Of a stretch of DNA of 64,000 nucleotides, positions 27,301-37,103 are shown one piece after another. The stretch covers positions 28,768,001-28,832,000 of the forward strand of contig OY540810.1 in NCBI GenBank assembly GCA_961205875.1, in the 5' to 3' direction. Both the position numbers and the translations under genes were made by a program. The notes under the pieces were generated by a model, which was given only the letters and a program-made list of their open reading frames with translations, was not told the DNA's origin and made no database searches. The stretch comes from Sialis fuliginosa. Its lineage: Eukaryota; Arthropoda; Insecta; Megaloptera; Sialidae. Every line of letters begins with the position of its first letter. Positions within the stretch are counted from its first letter, which is position 1.

Positions 27301-30300
27301 CAAAAAGTTATAAGGTTATGGCACAGCTGTTGAAAATGAAATTTGCCGGTCATTGTAAATATTAATGCAATTTTGCGATAATAGTTACACACATATGTAT
27401 GTATGTATGTAATGGTGTTTTAATGTTAATTAAATGGGCAATATTGATAAAACGTTATTCACAAACGCTTTTAGCAGTTTAAAAATGTTATATACATACA
27501 TATGTAATGTACTATAATATCTTCTATGCCAATAACCTTTATTAACAATATTTGCAGTTGTGAACTAATGCAGGTTGGGGCCCGGGGCAGAATGTTAGTT
27601 ATAGATCCCCACATAATGAAATATTATATATACAGAACAAATTTTGATAAAAAAGAAAAAAAATTTCAAAAATTAGAAAACATTTCCCGCATAATATCTG
27701 AAGACCTTTTTTTTGCTCTTCAACCAACTTTTTTCTTAAAAAAGGTCAACTCAAAAAATCTTTTACTTTTCACTATCGCTTTTTTTTGGTATGCCGTACA
27801 CTGCCCCCCAAGCACATGGGGTTCGGGGCGGAGCGCCCCCTCGCTATTCTCTTCCCCCAACCCTTAGTCCGTTACTGAATCTGTCAAAACATTTTTTTCT
27901 ATAGAATTAAAATGGTAAAATACAAATCATCTCATAGTTGTTAACAATATTGGTCGTAGAATAATCATTAAAAACCCATTTTGAATATTTATTTTTAATG
28001 TTTTATTTCAATTTAAACTCAATTCAATCGATTATCGAAATGTAACAATAAATCGAAATCGGAGAAAGGATATACTTATTTAAAAAAAACTAAGCTCGTA
28101 CTTCATAGAAAAATCGTACCTTTGATAAGTGAATTCAGTCGTTTTGGCTTCTGAACAATTAATCTAAAACTACACATTTATCTTTAACCCATACCAATGG
28201 ACGTAGTCAGGCATGAACAGGGGGGGGGGGGGGGGGCTTGCTCCCCTTTAGCTCGTGGACAAAGAGTAACAAATTAATCAGTTAATTGGCTTAACATTGA
28301 TATTCTTAGGCAAAATCTATATTTTAGATTCGACAAATTAAATATCATTGTTTTTTTATTGCAATCTCTTGTTATAGCGGGTAAAATGTTAATATCATTG
28401 TCGTTTATCTTTTTTATACAAGATAAAAAAATTGAATGTTTTTTTTTTATATTTCAAGCTTTTTTTGCTCACCCAAAAAGTTTAACTACCGGCTGTTCGA
28501 CCCCCCACCCTACCCCTCTCCATTAACCTCTGGGTTCTAGGCAAAACACGCCGACTAAATCGGTTAAAAAATCCCTCCCCCAACAAAATCCTGGCTACGC
28601 CCATGCCCATACCGTTTCGGTATTCGAAACCGCAACCTTTACCTCATCAATTAGTGAGTGCCCCTTGTTTTGTAAACAAAGTTCATTAGATTTTTTAATT
28701 CCGCAATTGATTGAACTTCTTTTATTTACTTTATCATTTATTATTGTGATATGATCGTTATCTTTCCAATAATAATAATAATACCTGCCATAAAATAACT
28801 TCACGTATATATAAAATATTATAAAATTATTGTGTAAAATGTATCAAATTTTACTTTACTCGATTTAACCGATAATTAATTCCGAAGGTTTTCGCGCAAG
28901 TTTAAAAAACCGCGTCGCATGGCCAGGGTCATTGATTTAAATCAGACTTAATTAATTTAAAATTATAAGAAAATATATAAGGTAAAGACACCAGTTATGA
29001 CCGTTATAAAAGCAAGTTTTCGTTGTTTTTTTTTATTAATGGGCTTGTTTTTTGTAATTCTCATGAACTCATGTTACTAATAAAACAAGTGAAATTTAAT
29101 CAATTTAATTACCAAAATTCGTAAATCTAGTTTGTACTTTAAATTATAACCTTTTATTTTGTCCATATTTTTTCTCCAGTAATGGCAAAAAGTGTGAGCA
29201 CGCAGTGATGGACACTTGCTAATGATTACAAAATGATATAAGTACTACGACACAAAAGATATAAAAGAAAGAATCGTCAAATTTGAAACAATGTAAAGCA
29301 GATGCTATGATAATATAATAATTAATAAAGAAATTATACTAATAATTAGTTTAAATGTCCACCATTTTGATACCTTTTGGTCGATTGTCATCAAATCACG
29401 CTGTAAGTTAAATGTATTAGATTAATATTCAGAAATGGTAGTAATCAAATATCAACACATAACTACATATTTCTAATTCAGTAGATTTAATTAAAAATTT
29501 GCCATTACTGAGGTCCTTGCCAAGACTGGTGCCACAGTGCCACTACCTTATTTATTTAATTTTTTATTGCAAATGAAATCTTATAATAAGTTGCTTTTTT
29601 ATTTTATTTTTAATATAAAATAGTTTTAGCAACCAAGAAGAAACATTGTAATCAAATTAATACTTACTATGTAAATTACAATGGTAGCTATAGAATAGGA
29701 ACCGAAGTTATAATATTGATTGTTCACTAAATACCTTAAATTAACGATATTATGTAAATGTATACAGGTATAACATTGTAACATAATGTAAAATGATTCT
29801 TAAATGTTCTTAACTAATTAGAGATTAAAACATATTTATAAAAGTAGTTGTATTTTGATATACTTTCGCTATTTTTATGTATCATTCAATGAATGTTTTT
29901 TCGGATATGTGAATTAATTAATCTTTAATGTTCATAATTTCACAAATTAACCCAACAATTTAAATTTCTTGGAATGTTCGTTTTTCAGATCGAAAAATCA
30001 TACTTTTATAGAAATTTAAACTTTAATGTTTTTAAGAGAAATTTTGTCAAACTTTAATTTATACAAAAAACAATAACTCAATTTTTACTTTCTTATACCA
30101 ATGTACCTATATGAAATATAATAAGTATTGTAAAGCCGATTTTTTTCGAAATCAGGATTTTGATGGAATAATCCATTTTAACCTTCCCTGAATCCAATCT
30201 ATTTTCTCCATGATGTCTGTATGTCTGTCTGTAAACGCTGTAACTCAAACACAACAAATCGTAGAAGAATAAAATTTTATATTTAAGATTAATTTTTGTC

Positions 30301-33300
30301 TGGGAAGAAAACCTCATATTTTGGAAAACGATCATTCAACTGTATACGGATGTTTACTGATGTCGATTTTTAAATTTTTCGAATTATTTTTGAAATAATG
30401 CGAATTAGAGAAAAATGGCCAACTTCAAAATTGTAGGTAATAAAAATTAAAAATTGATTTTTTTTTTAATTACATTTCAAATGGTTCATAACAGAAAAGA
30501 AATATCTACCATGAGTGTCTTGGAATTTTCTTATACGTATTACAGAGATTGAACAGTGTACGTGTTTGCCATAGGTACCATGGGACTTTCTTATACGTAA
30601 TACTCAGTATTGCATTATTTATGTTAACAAACTATTTCTGGCTAAATCATAAATGTTGAAAGAAAATGTATGGGACATAAATTATGGATAATAACATAAA
30701 GTATGTATGCACTTGACAACTTTTATCTAAAATATTTTTTCTTATTTCAAAAATAATTTGAAAATTCAAAATTACTTAAAAAAAATTCATTTGATAAATG
30801 TTGTAGACTATATTATTATCTTTAATTTATGTTCCATTTATTTTATTCTATATTTTATTAATTTGCCAGAATTTTTTTAATAAAAGTATAATCACGTGCA
30901 CTCTTTACTCTCAGTTTACGTATAAGAAAGTCCCGTAGCTCCCATGGCAAATATTTTATTTAATAATTGTTAAAATGCATTATTATTAAAATAATATTAA
31001 AAGTCAAGTAATTGCAATGGTACTTTGAAATCTATCCCAAGCGCAATTCAATATATCAACACAAATCAATAAATTTTATTTAAATTACTATCATTATATT
31101 ACAGATGTTCCATCAGGGGAACAAGAAGACTTATTTATCCGCAAACTACGACAATGCTGCGTACCGTTTGATTTCATGGACCCGGTGGCCGATCTGAAGG
31201 GGAAGGAAGTGAAACGTGCGACGTTGAACGAACTAGTCGATTACATCACGGCAGGCCGCGGTGTTCTAACTGAACCGGTGTACCCTGAGATAATCAAAAT
31301 GATCGGGGCAAACCTGTTCCGCACATTGCCGCCCAGTGAGAACCCGGACTTTGATCCGGAAGAGGACGACCCTACGCTGGAAGCCAGCTGGCCGCACCTC
31401 CAGCTTGTCTACGAGTTCTTTCTGCGCTTCCTCGAGTCGTCCGATTTCCAACCTACGATTGGTAAAAAAGTTATCGACCAAAAATTTGTTCTACAGGTAT
31501 GAGTATTATTCAGATATAACAATAGCACTATTTTTTGTATTTGGCTCTCGATACTTTAATTTCCATTACTACTGTCATTTATAAAATTATTATATGATGT
31601 AGCTTTACACTGTCATTTATTGCTGCATAAACAATACAAACAATTTAAAATTGCACATCCATTCTAACAGATTACAATACATTTGCATTAATTACGTTTT
31701 TTTATTCTAATATAACTTACACTTCAATTGTGAATAAAATGCACAATGTATGTTTTAAAAAAAATGTGTAGTTCCTTTTTCTGTATATTATTGAATGTTA
31801 AATATTTATATTTTTTGCATTTTTTAAGGTCTATAAAATGTTATTGTGATATTCTATATTTAAAGTTAAGGTATATGGGCGGTAGAATAACAAATCAAAG
31901 TTATATTGAAACATATAAATGTTCTTTTTTGTGAAAGTTGAAAACATAGCCTAATTTTGTATTTTATGATTTAATCTCGTACAACTACTAAACACACTCT
32001 CATATAGTTTTTGAAAACTTTTGGCTGGTATCGTGGTTCCCGATTAAAGAAACATTTTGCATGTTGTGCTCAATTGTATAGAAAATTAAATGTCATTAAC
32101 CATTTTGTAAAAAGATCCCCAAAACAATTTCTAATTAGGATACTTTAATAACAGCATGTAATTGTTAGTAGTTATGATCTGTATTATTTACATTTTTGGT
32201 GATTCACAATGTTAAGGCGGGTTTCCAACTGTCAAAAAAAAACTTTTTGAAAACTATTATTGTTTTTTTGATGTTTTTATCAACATAATAAGTCAGTAAA
32301 ATCAAAGAATTTTTTAAAAATAGTAACATAATTCGTTTATTAGTGGAAAGTTACAAATCAAAACAAAATTATTTTCAGTTATTTAATGTATTCATTTTAT
32401 TTAGATCAGTTAGATTTATTATGTGATAATGTTAAATAATTAAGAGAAGACTACAGATTCCAACATTAATATGCGTACAAAACTAAGAAGATAGATAAAA
32501 TAGAAAGATGATAGGGCAAAAATAGTTGTAATGTGTTTTATAAATATTTAAATAACACTGTGTATGTTTTGTTTTCAGTTGCTGGATCTATTTGACTCTG
32601 AAGACCCTCGTGAGAGAGATTTTCTCAAGACAGTGCTACATCGTATCTATGGGAAGTTTCTCGGTCTTCGTGCTTTTATTCGTAAACAGATTAATAATAT
32701 ATTTTTAAGATTTGTTTATGAAACTGAACATTTTAATGGTGTAGGAGAATTACTTGAAATTCTTGGAAGGTTTGTAATAATGAATAATGCTACCAGAACA
32801 ATTTGTGTTAGATTGTAATAAATTGTTGTCTTGTTTTTATTAATAACAGTAAATTTTAAGATGTTATTATGTGTATTGAATACTTATACTATAAATCAGT
32901 GGTTCCCAAATTTATTTTGTCATGGAACCCTTACATGATTTTTTTTAATTTGTAGAACTCTAACAATGTTTTATATTTTATGGACCCCTGCCCCCTAATT
33001 TTAGTGTTGAAGTTAACTCATTATATATCATGTATGCTTTAATTAAGGAGTATGAGTTAAACGTAAAAATAAATAAAACATAAGCAGAATCCCTGAATTT
33101 TCCCATTGAACCCACATTGGGAAACACTGTTATAGATAAGGAACAATATAAATTGCAAAGTAGATAAAAATGTTGTTGAATTGAGTACATGTCTTCAATT
33201 TATGGTAGTAATCAGTTTTTTTAATTATATTATGAAAACATTGTACATTACTTTTTATCTGATGCACTTTGTTTACATATGTACAAAAATTGTTTTTAAA

Positions 33301-36300
33301 ACTTTTCGTTAAGAACACAGGAAATTGAAAATTCTGTTGATAAAATAATTAACAATTAGAAATACATATGTACAAACGGGTAAACTTACTAACATGTCAA
33401 TTTTTTTACATACATGTTCGGAAAACCTGCTTTATCAACATCTATGCCTCGTTTTAATAATTTACTGTTTGTAATTTCAATAAGTTATATTTTATATTTA
33501 ATCAATGAATATATAATATTATTTTCAATGATTTTCAGTATCATCAACGGATTCGCATTACCACTTAAGTCAGAACACAAACAATTCCTGGTGAAAGTGT
33601 TGATCCCGTTACATAAGGTTAAATGTTTAAGTCTATATCATGCGCAACTAGCATATTGTGTAGTACAGTTTCTGGAAAAAGATGCGACACTAACAGAGCC
33701 TGTAGTGCGCGGCCTTCTCAAATACTGGCCGAAGACTTGTAGTCAAAAGGAGGTGATGTTTCTTGGCGAGATCGAGGAGGTATTGGACGTCATTGAACCC
33801 TCACAGTTTATTAAAATACAAGAGCCATTGTTTCGACAAATTTCACGGTGTGTTAGCAGCCCGCATTTTCAGGTAATTTAATTAATACACAACTCAATGG
33901 TTTTGAAACTTTTATCACCCCACAAACATTTTTCTATTACCATTTACTTTTAATTTCATGTAGTATTTATTTTAAAAATATATTCATAACCATATTTATT
34001 GTTCATTATTTTTGGATTTTTTTGGTCAATAGAAACAAAATTTATATTAAATATATAAATATTGTACACTGTTAGTTTTATTTAAAAACTGCACTGAGAA
34101 AGGAACAGTAGTTCTATATACTTGATATGTTCTGTTTCTATTGACCAAAAATATCCAAAAATAATAAATATATTATAAAATGGTAATATTTTTGAACTCA
34201 AATTTATAATCAAATATTACAAATATAACTAAAATGGTTATGTTTATTTAAAAGTTAAGATAATTATGATTTTATGATTATATGAACACACATCTAGTTA
34301 TTGTACAGAGAACATCCATAAAATACGTTACGTAAATTTCACAAATTTTTCACCCCCCACTCCCCCATTGTCATGTTGCATCACATTTTTTTAACCCCGT
34401 ACATAATAATAAGTTACAAAACCTGGACTCCCCACCCCCCTAACGAATGATTATTTTTATGAACGAAGAAAATTATCAAAATTAATCATTTAAAACAATA
34501 TCCTTTATATCACAATTGAAAAATAAAATCTATAGTTTTTAAATAAATAGGAATAAAATTGATGTAGGTATTTCCAATGTGTGTCATGTCATGTTTTTTT
34601 TGATCCCTTTCGCCCTGTTTGTCACATATTATCACGCTAGGTAATTACCTTCCCTCCTTCTTCATCACATATCATCATGCTAAACAATTGCCTGCCTTTC
34701 CTCCATTTTTTTAAAATAGACAATTTATATTTTTGTATTTTAACTTTCATGTCCGGTATTATAAAGAATTTGCTTGAGTGCAAATGTAAATTAGCTTCCA
34801 GCTAACGCTATCTGCTAGGTGTCAAATTTTAATGAAATTGCTTGATATTTTAAAGCAGTGGTAATAAATGTATAATAATGTAAATGATATGCAATTTATG
34901 TGGTACATGTGGCAGCACTTATTTTAAGTTGCTGATTGTACTTATCGCACATGCGTCAAGGTTATGATATGTACGATTTCATTCACTACATCTGTGAGTG
35001 TGTTGTCATTTATATTTAATACCTAGCAGATAGCGTTAGCTTGAAGTTAATTTGCATTTGCACTCGAACAAATTTTTTATAATACCAAGCATCAATGCAC
35101 TTCAATTTTTGTGTAATATGTTCTATATTTTAAATCAGCAATTTCAATTTGCAGTGCTCTTTTTTAACCAAGGTTTTTTCAGGGTGCCCTACCCTAAGTC
35201 AAAGCATGACTAATTTGTAACTACTGCATTATTGAACAAATTTGTTAACTTATTATTTATTCATTAACATTAAATTAATCGTATAGATGAGCCTGCAGAT
35301 CTGCAGCGCCACTCTAAAGACGTTGCAGCTCCCCAAGGCGCCGTGGCACACACTTTGGGACCACTGCCTTAATCATTAATTATCATGTTATTTCAATTAC
35401 AAAAATATATTCTCCTTTAAAAAAATAAGTGTGTAAAAAGAGTAAAAACCAATATTTCATCAACAGAGTCGGAGTTAGCATCTTTTTATCAACTCTGACT
35501 ACCCAAAAAAACTCAAGCCTGATTCCACAACCCTGATTGTAAAATAAATAAATACTTAGCACAGTGGTTCTCAAAATATGCGCCGCAGCATCTTTACAGA
35601 GGTGCCACGAATCTGCAGGCTCATTCATCCCATTAATTTAATGTTAATAAATAAATAATAAATTAACGAATTTTTTTGACTTAAGGAAAAGAGTGTCACA
35701 ATCGAAAAAGTTCGGGAACCACTGACTTAACGTTTTTTTTTTTTTAACCTATCAAGTATGTCAGTGCAATTACTCAGAACTGTTGTGTACTTCTACCTGT
35801 TGTATTTCAAAGTTGTATGTAATGTAAGCTAATGGCACATTTGTGATGTTTTTTATTGCAGGTAGCAGAGCGTGCACTTTATTTTTGGAACAATGAGTAC
35901 ATAATGTCGTTAATGGAAGAGAACAACCAGGTGATAATGCCTATCATGTTCCCTGCGTTGTACCGTATTAGTAAAGAGCACTGGAATCAGACTATCGTCG
36001 CTTTGGTCTACAATGTGCTCAAAACATTTATGGAAATGAACTCAAAACTTTTTGATGAATTGACAGCTAGTTACAAAGCAGAAAGACAAAAGTAAGTACA
36101 TACCTTTTAATAATAAATTAACCCATTCCAATCGAAAACCATGTCTGACACGTAGTATGAAACCGGAGCCAAATGTAAAAACTACGTGTCTCAGACGTAA
36201 TGCATATTGGTGATTTTATTGGTACCCGTAATTAAAAGGTTAAATAGATTATACACTTATGATTGACAAAGTCAAAAATGGTTAAGGAAGCATTCAAGTA

Positions 36301-37103
36301 TTACAAAAACAGGCTTAGGTGATGGAGGGGTTAAATTTTTTCTTACTTTTGCTGACAAAGGAAGTGGGGGAGAGGAGACAAAAAATCTTAAGTAAGGTAA
36401 AAACTACAAAATAATGAATATTTAAAAAATAGTATCCATTATTTAAAATTAATAAAATTACTTTTTTTACTTTCATACCAAATTTGTTTACATATTCTTT
36501 ATAAGAAATAAACACGCTTTCCAAGAATTCCCTTTATCTCTACACTATAGTGCAGTGTACTTTAGTACTTAGCAGTCTACTTAAATCTAGCGATGCTCAA
36601 TTTGAGAAATCCCATCGTTAATCATAGAAATAATTGATTTTTGTTGTGATATGTAATAAAATTATAAAAAAATTTATTATCTTATCATTAGGGGGAGAGG
36701 GAGTCTATAATTTTTTTTCTTACAAAGAGGAAGTGGGGCTCTGAAATTAACAGAATTATACTTTCGTAATACTTGAACGCACCCTAACTATTATAAAAAA
36801 AAATTACATTACAAAAAGCAAAATAAAATAAATTTTAGTTAGTTTCAATCACAGAATAAATCCACAGACAACATATCATAATTTGGTACCTCATGAAAGA
36901 GAATTTAATTATGATATCAATATATTATAATTTTTTATTGTCTTTTCTGCATTGTCAGAGAGAAGAAACGTGAGAAAGAGCGTGACGAATTATGGAAAAG
37001 ACTCGCTGAATTAGAAGTAAGCCACAATAAGAAAGGGCCAGTGACACACGTGGGGCCGGCGACGTCGCCGCCTGCCGCACCGGCCACCGTCAACAAGAAG
37101 TGA
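12382..37103 (+). CDS. wdb: PP2A B56-family regulatory subunit (widerborst / PPP2R5 type)
   Basis: Exons 12382-12517, 31105-31496, 32579-32769, 33539-33872, 35862-36091 and 36959-37103 join to 475 residues. The first exon ends ELQALPLLK+G and the codon split across the 18.6-kb intron gives LLKDVPSGEQ, matching the vertebrate epsilon start (LPLLKDVPSSEQ). The body is almost invariant B56 sequence: [91 protein letters not shown] and [11 protein letters not shown]-like helices of the HEAT superhelix. The tail is a basic coiled stretch ([19 protein letters not shown]) then a short Pro/Ala-rich end. B56 subunits target PP2A to LxxIxE substrates; in flies wdb acts in polarity, Akt and clock signalling. 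Alternative first exons may exist. The start ATG follows a GC-rich leader. Confidence 0.96.
14397..15275. repeat. Dispersed repeat with GGACAGACAGACC and CGGAACCCTTATRGC ends
   Basis: The left end is a GGACAGACAGACC block. The right end (15225-15275) has the TACTTCGGAACCCTTAT block followed by ACACTCRTGTATGTCTTGG, which recurs at 56565-56615. Inside, GTATCAAAATGTAGATCT and TAGAATTTGA occur at least twice in tandem-like fashion (14955-15165). Motifs of this style are common in insect non-autonomous elements. Exact limits are uncertain. Confidence 0.5.
15800..16568 (+). repeat. Dispersed family E, copy 1 (longest)
   Basis: Includes a CTGTCTGTCTGTCTGTC microsatellite (about 15930), an ACTCATGAACCACTGAATCGAT block, GGTTGGGTCTGGC, TATCTCAAGAACGACAC and the right end GCACGAGGAAGCACTGTGCAT. 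It aligns with 25560-26095 on the opposite strand and in part with 21535-21872. It contains one unit of a 20-bp minisatellite at 16311-16330. No transposase is seen; the type is unknown. The minus frame 15796-16113 lies in this repeat and is not a gene. Confidence 0.75.
18149..18419. repeat. MITE family F, copy 1
   Basis: Left end ATGCAAGGTATTATAAAG, right end ATAATACCGGGCAT; TIR consensus ATGCCCGGTATTATAAAG. Subterminal sequence GAATTTGCTTRAGTGCAAA ... TTAGCTTCCAGCTAACG and its inverse CACCTAGCAGATAGC.TTAGCT is shared with 34750-35092. Confidence 0.75.
21535..21872 (+). repeat. Dispersed family E, copy 2, with 4-unit minisatellite
   Basis: Aligned with the right half of copy 1: TCAAAAAATTAAAAAT, TTTCGAACTAATATTTTTTAG, TTTAAATTGTTCAATAAT and GCACGAGGAAGCACTGTGCAT. 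At 21561-21640 four exact 20-bp steps of a unit resembling ACGTTTTAAATGTCATTTTG lie head to tail. Confidence 0.75.
22101..22382. repeat. MITE-like dispersed repeat, copy 2
   Basis: Terminal inverted repeats GATGAGTCATATCAGGTGGG and the complement of CCACCTGATGTGACTCATTC, about 18 of 20 matching. The interior is shared with 231-526. Confidence 0.75.
22482..24560. mobile_element. 2.1-kb foldback element with arms of about 550 bp
   Basis: 22482-23046 and 24013-24560 are inverted copies. Paired landmarks: ACTTCCATGTTCTGAAAGAA / TTCTTTCAGAACATGGAAGT, GTGTCCGAGATAAGAGCAG / CTGCTCTTATCTCGGACAC, TAAACAGCTATTGAAGGGGT / ACCCCTTCAATAGCTGTTTA, and GACAAATCCCATTGAAATTT / AAATTTCAATGGGATTTGTC. The arms differ at scattered positions and small indels, so this is not a fresh insertion. 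The 966-bp core shows no transposase and contains another element end (23657-23935). Target duplications were not found. Open frames at 22553 and 24251 are arm sequence. Confidence 0.85.
23657..23935. repeat. Small GC-ended element nested in the foldback core
   Basis: Starts CAGGGCCGTAACTAGAAG with GAGGGCCCCGGGGCAAGAAG, ends near GCAGTTAGAAGAGTATAC after ACCTCAGGGGCCACGGGGC. The GC-rich ends around an AT-rich middle, and the CAGGGCCG start, resemble hAT-like non-autonomous elements. No clean duplication. Confidence 0.4.
25096..25240. repeat. Dispersed repeat fragment, copy 2
   Basis: Matches 5000-5145 in the Drp1 intron (ATTAACATCGACCT, TTTATAACTA, AATACCAAACT). Unclassified. Confidence 0.5.
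25556..26095 (-). repeat. Dispersed family E, copy 3 (inverted)
   Basis: Reverse-complement copy: starts ACATCTGCCAAGTAAATGCA, shared with 16541-16568, and runs to the GACCGTCCTCAAGCCAGACC block shared with about 16045-16070. It contains three 20-bp minisatellite units at 25761-25820. Confidence 0.75.
26317..26535. mobile_element. hAT-type MITE with exact 8-bp target duplication
   Basis: Begins CAGTGTTTCCCAAACTTTTT and ends TTTTGGGAACTACTG. It is flanked by ATGTAAGC at 26309-26316 and again at 26536-26543, the 8-bp duplication typical of hAT elements. Shares its interior with 35136-35366 and, inverted, with 35562-35724. Confidence 0.88.
26754..27030 (-). pseudogene. mariner transposase C-terminal fragment
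   Basis: On the minus strand this reads [18 protein letters not shown], then [20 protein letters not shown], then after a frameshift in an A-run [20 protein letters not shown] and [16 protein letters not shown] plus stop. The order is typical of a mariner (DD34D) transposase tail. The third catalytic Asp, expected in the PSD of YSPDLAPSD, is Asn here, and everything upstream of the fragment is missing, so it is dead. Confidence 0.85.
27569..27875. repeat. Probable non-autonomous element with GC-rich ends
   Basis: The left edge has GCAGGTTGGGGCCCGGGGCAG. The right edge reads, as complement, CAGTAACGGACTAAGGG followed by a C/G-rich stretch. The middle is AT-rich. An open frame crosses it but has no conserved sequence. 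Limits are approximate. Confidence 0.4.
28196..28605. mobile_element. TIR element with 17-base G run near its left end
   Basis: The left end (ATGGACGTAGTCAGGCATG) and the complement of the right end (CATGGGCGTAGCCAGGATTT) pair over about 15 bp. The G17 tract starts at 28220. The interior contains C-rich patches at 28500-28530. Similar GGCGTAGCCAGG ends are widespread in arthropod genomes; superfamily not assigned. Confidence 0.6.
28220..28236 (+). repeat. G17 homopolymer
   Basis: Seventeen consecutive G on the + strand, inside the TIR element 28196-28605. The related runs are G12 44953-44964, G15 60680-60694, G10 62039-62048 and G13 62771-62783. Confidence 0.95.
30508..30955. repeat. MITE in B56 intron 1, related to the Drp1-intron MITE
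   Basis: Ends are 31-bp imperfect inverted repeats (CCATGAGTGTCTTGG..., complement CCATGGGAGCTACGG...), both running into TTTTCTTATACGTA / TACGTATAAGAAAG. A further direct copy of the left end lies at 30570-30602. The interior aligns with 2040-2345. Confidence 0.65.
32897..33129. mobile_element. hAT-type MITE in B56 intron 3
   Basis: Starts CAGTGGTTCCCAAATTTAT and ends ATTGGGAAACACTG. The flanking 8-mers CTATAAAT and TTATAGAT match at 6 of 8 positions, as for an aged hAT duplication. Confidence 0.78.
34750..35092. repeat. MITE family F, copy 2 (in B56 intron 4)
   Basis: Left end GTCCGGTATTATAAAGAATT, right end TTTTTTATAATACCAAGC. The arms extend about 65 bp, through GCTAACGCTATCTGCTAGGT and its complement, so the element could fold into a long hairpin. 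The middle also matches copy 1 in inverted order. Confidence 0.8.
35136..35366. mobile_element. hAT-type MITE, copy 2, in B56 intron 4
   Basis: Right end CACACTTTGGGACCACTG. The interior (GCATTATTGAACAAATT, TTATTTATTCATTAA, GAGCCTGCAGATC) matches 26317-26535. The left end is eroded. Confidence 0.65.
35562..35724. mobile_element. hAT-type MITE, copy 3, inverted, in B56 intron 4
   Basis: Starts CAGTGGTTCTCAAAATATG and ends GTTCGGGAACCACTG. Flanks ACTTAGCA and ACTTAACG agree at 6 of 8 positions. The interior is the inverse of the family (GATTCGTGG / GCAGGCTCAT, ATTAATTTAATGTTAATAA). Confidence 0.8.
36122..36239. repeat. Short TTAA-flanked MITE (piggyBac-like) in the last B56 intron
   Basis: Begins CCCATTCCAATCG directly after TTAA (36118-36121) and ends ATTAAAAGG directly before TTAA (36240-36243). 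It contains the inner inverted pair GTCTGACACGTAGT / ACTACGTGTCTCAGAC. TTAA is the piggyBac target. The outer ends pair weakly, so the call is tentative. Confidence 0.5.

Larger units (their letters stand above)
12518..31104 (+). other. 18.6-kb first intron of the B56 gene
   Basis: Flanked by donor AAG|GTGGGT and acceptor ATTACAG|AT. It contains most of the window's repeats, listed separately. Stretches 12600-14390, 16570-18145, 18425-20630, 24565-25080, 27900-28195 and 28610-30500 show no gene and no firm element ends. Smaller transposon-end-like scraps occur at 17640-17735 (inverted CTGATG...CATCAG pair), 18530-18730 (GC-rich) and 20630-20885 (ends in the complement of CAGAGCCGGCTTTAG). No conserved exon was seen, although short alternative 5' exons would be invisible to me. 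Confidence 0.75.

Noticed and set aside
27526-27867. 113-codon plus frame
   Set aside because: Crosses a GC-ended repeat; composition is low-complexity and no domain is seen.
31266-31481. Minus-strand and alternate-frame open frames over B56 exon 2
   Set aside because: They are shadows of a highly conserved exon; the coding frame matches B56 residue for residue.
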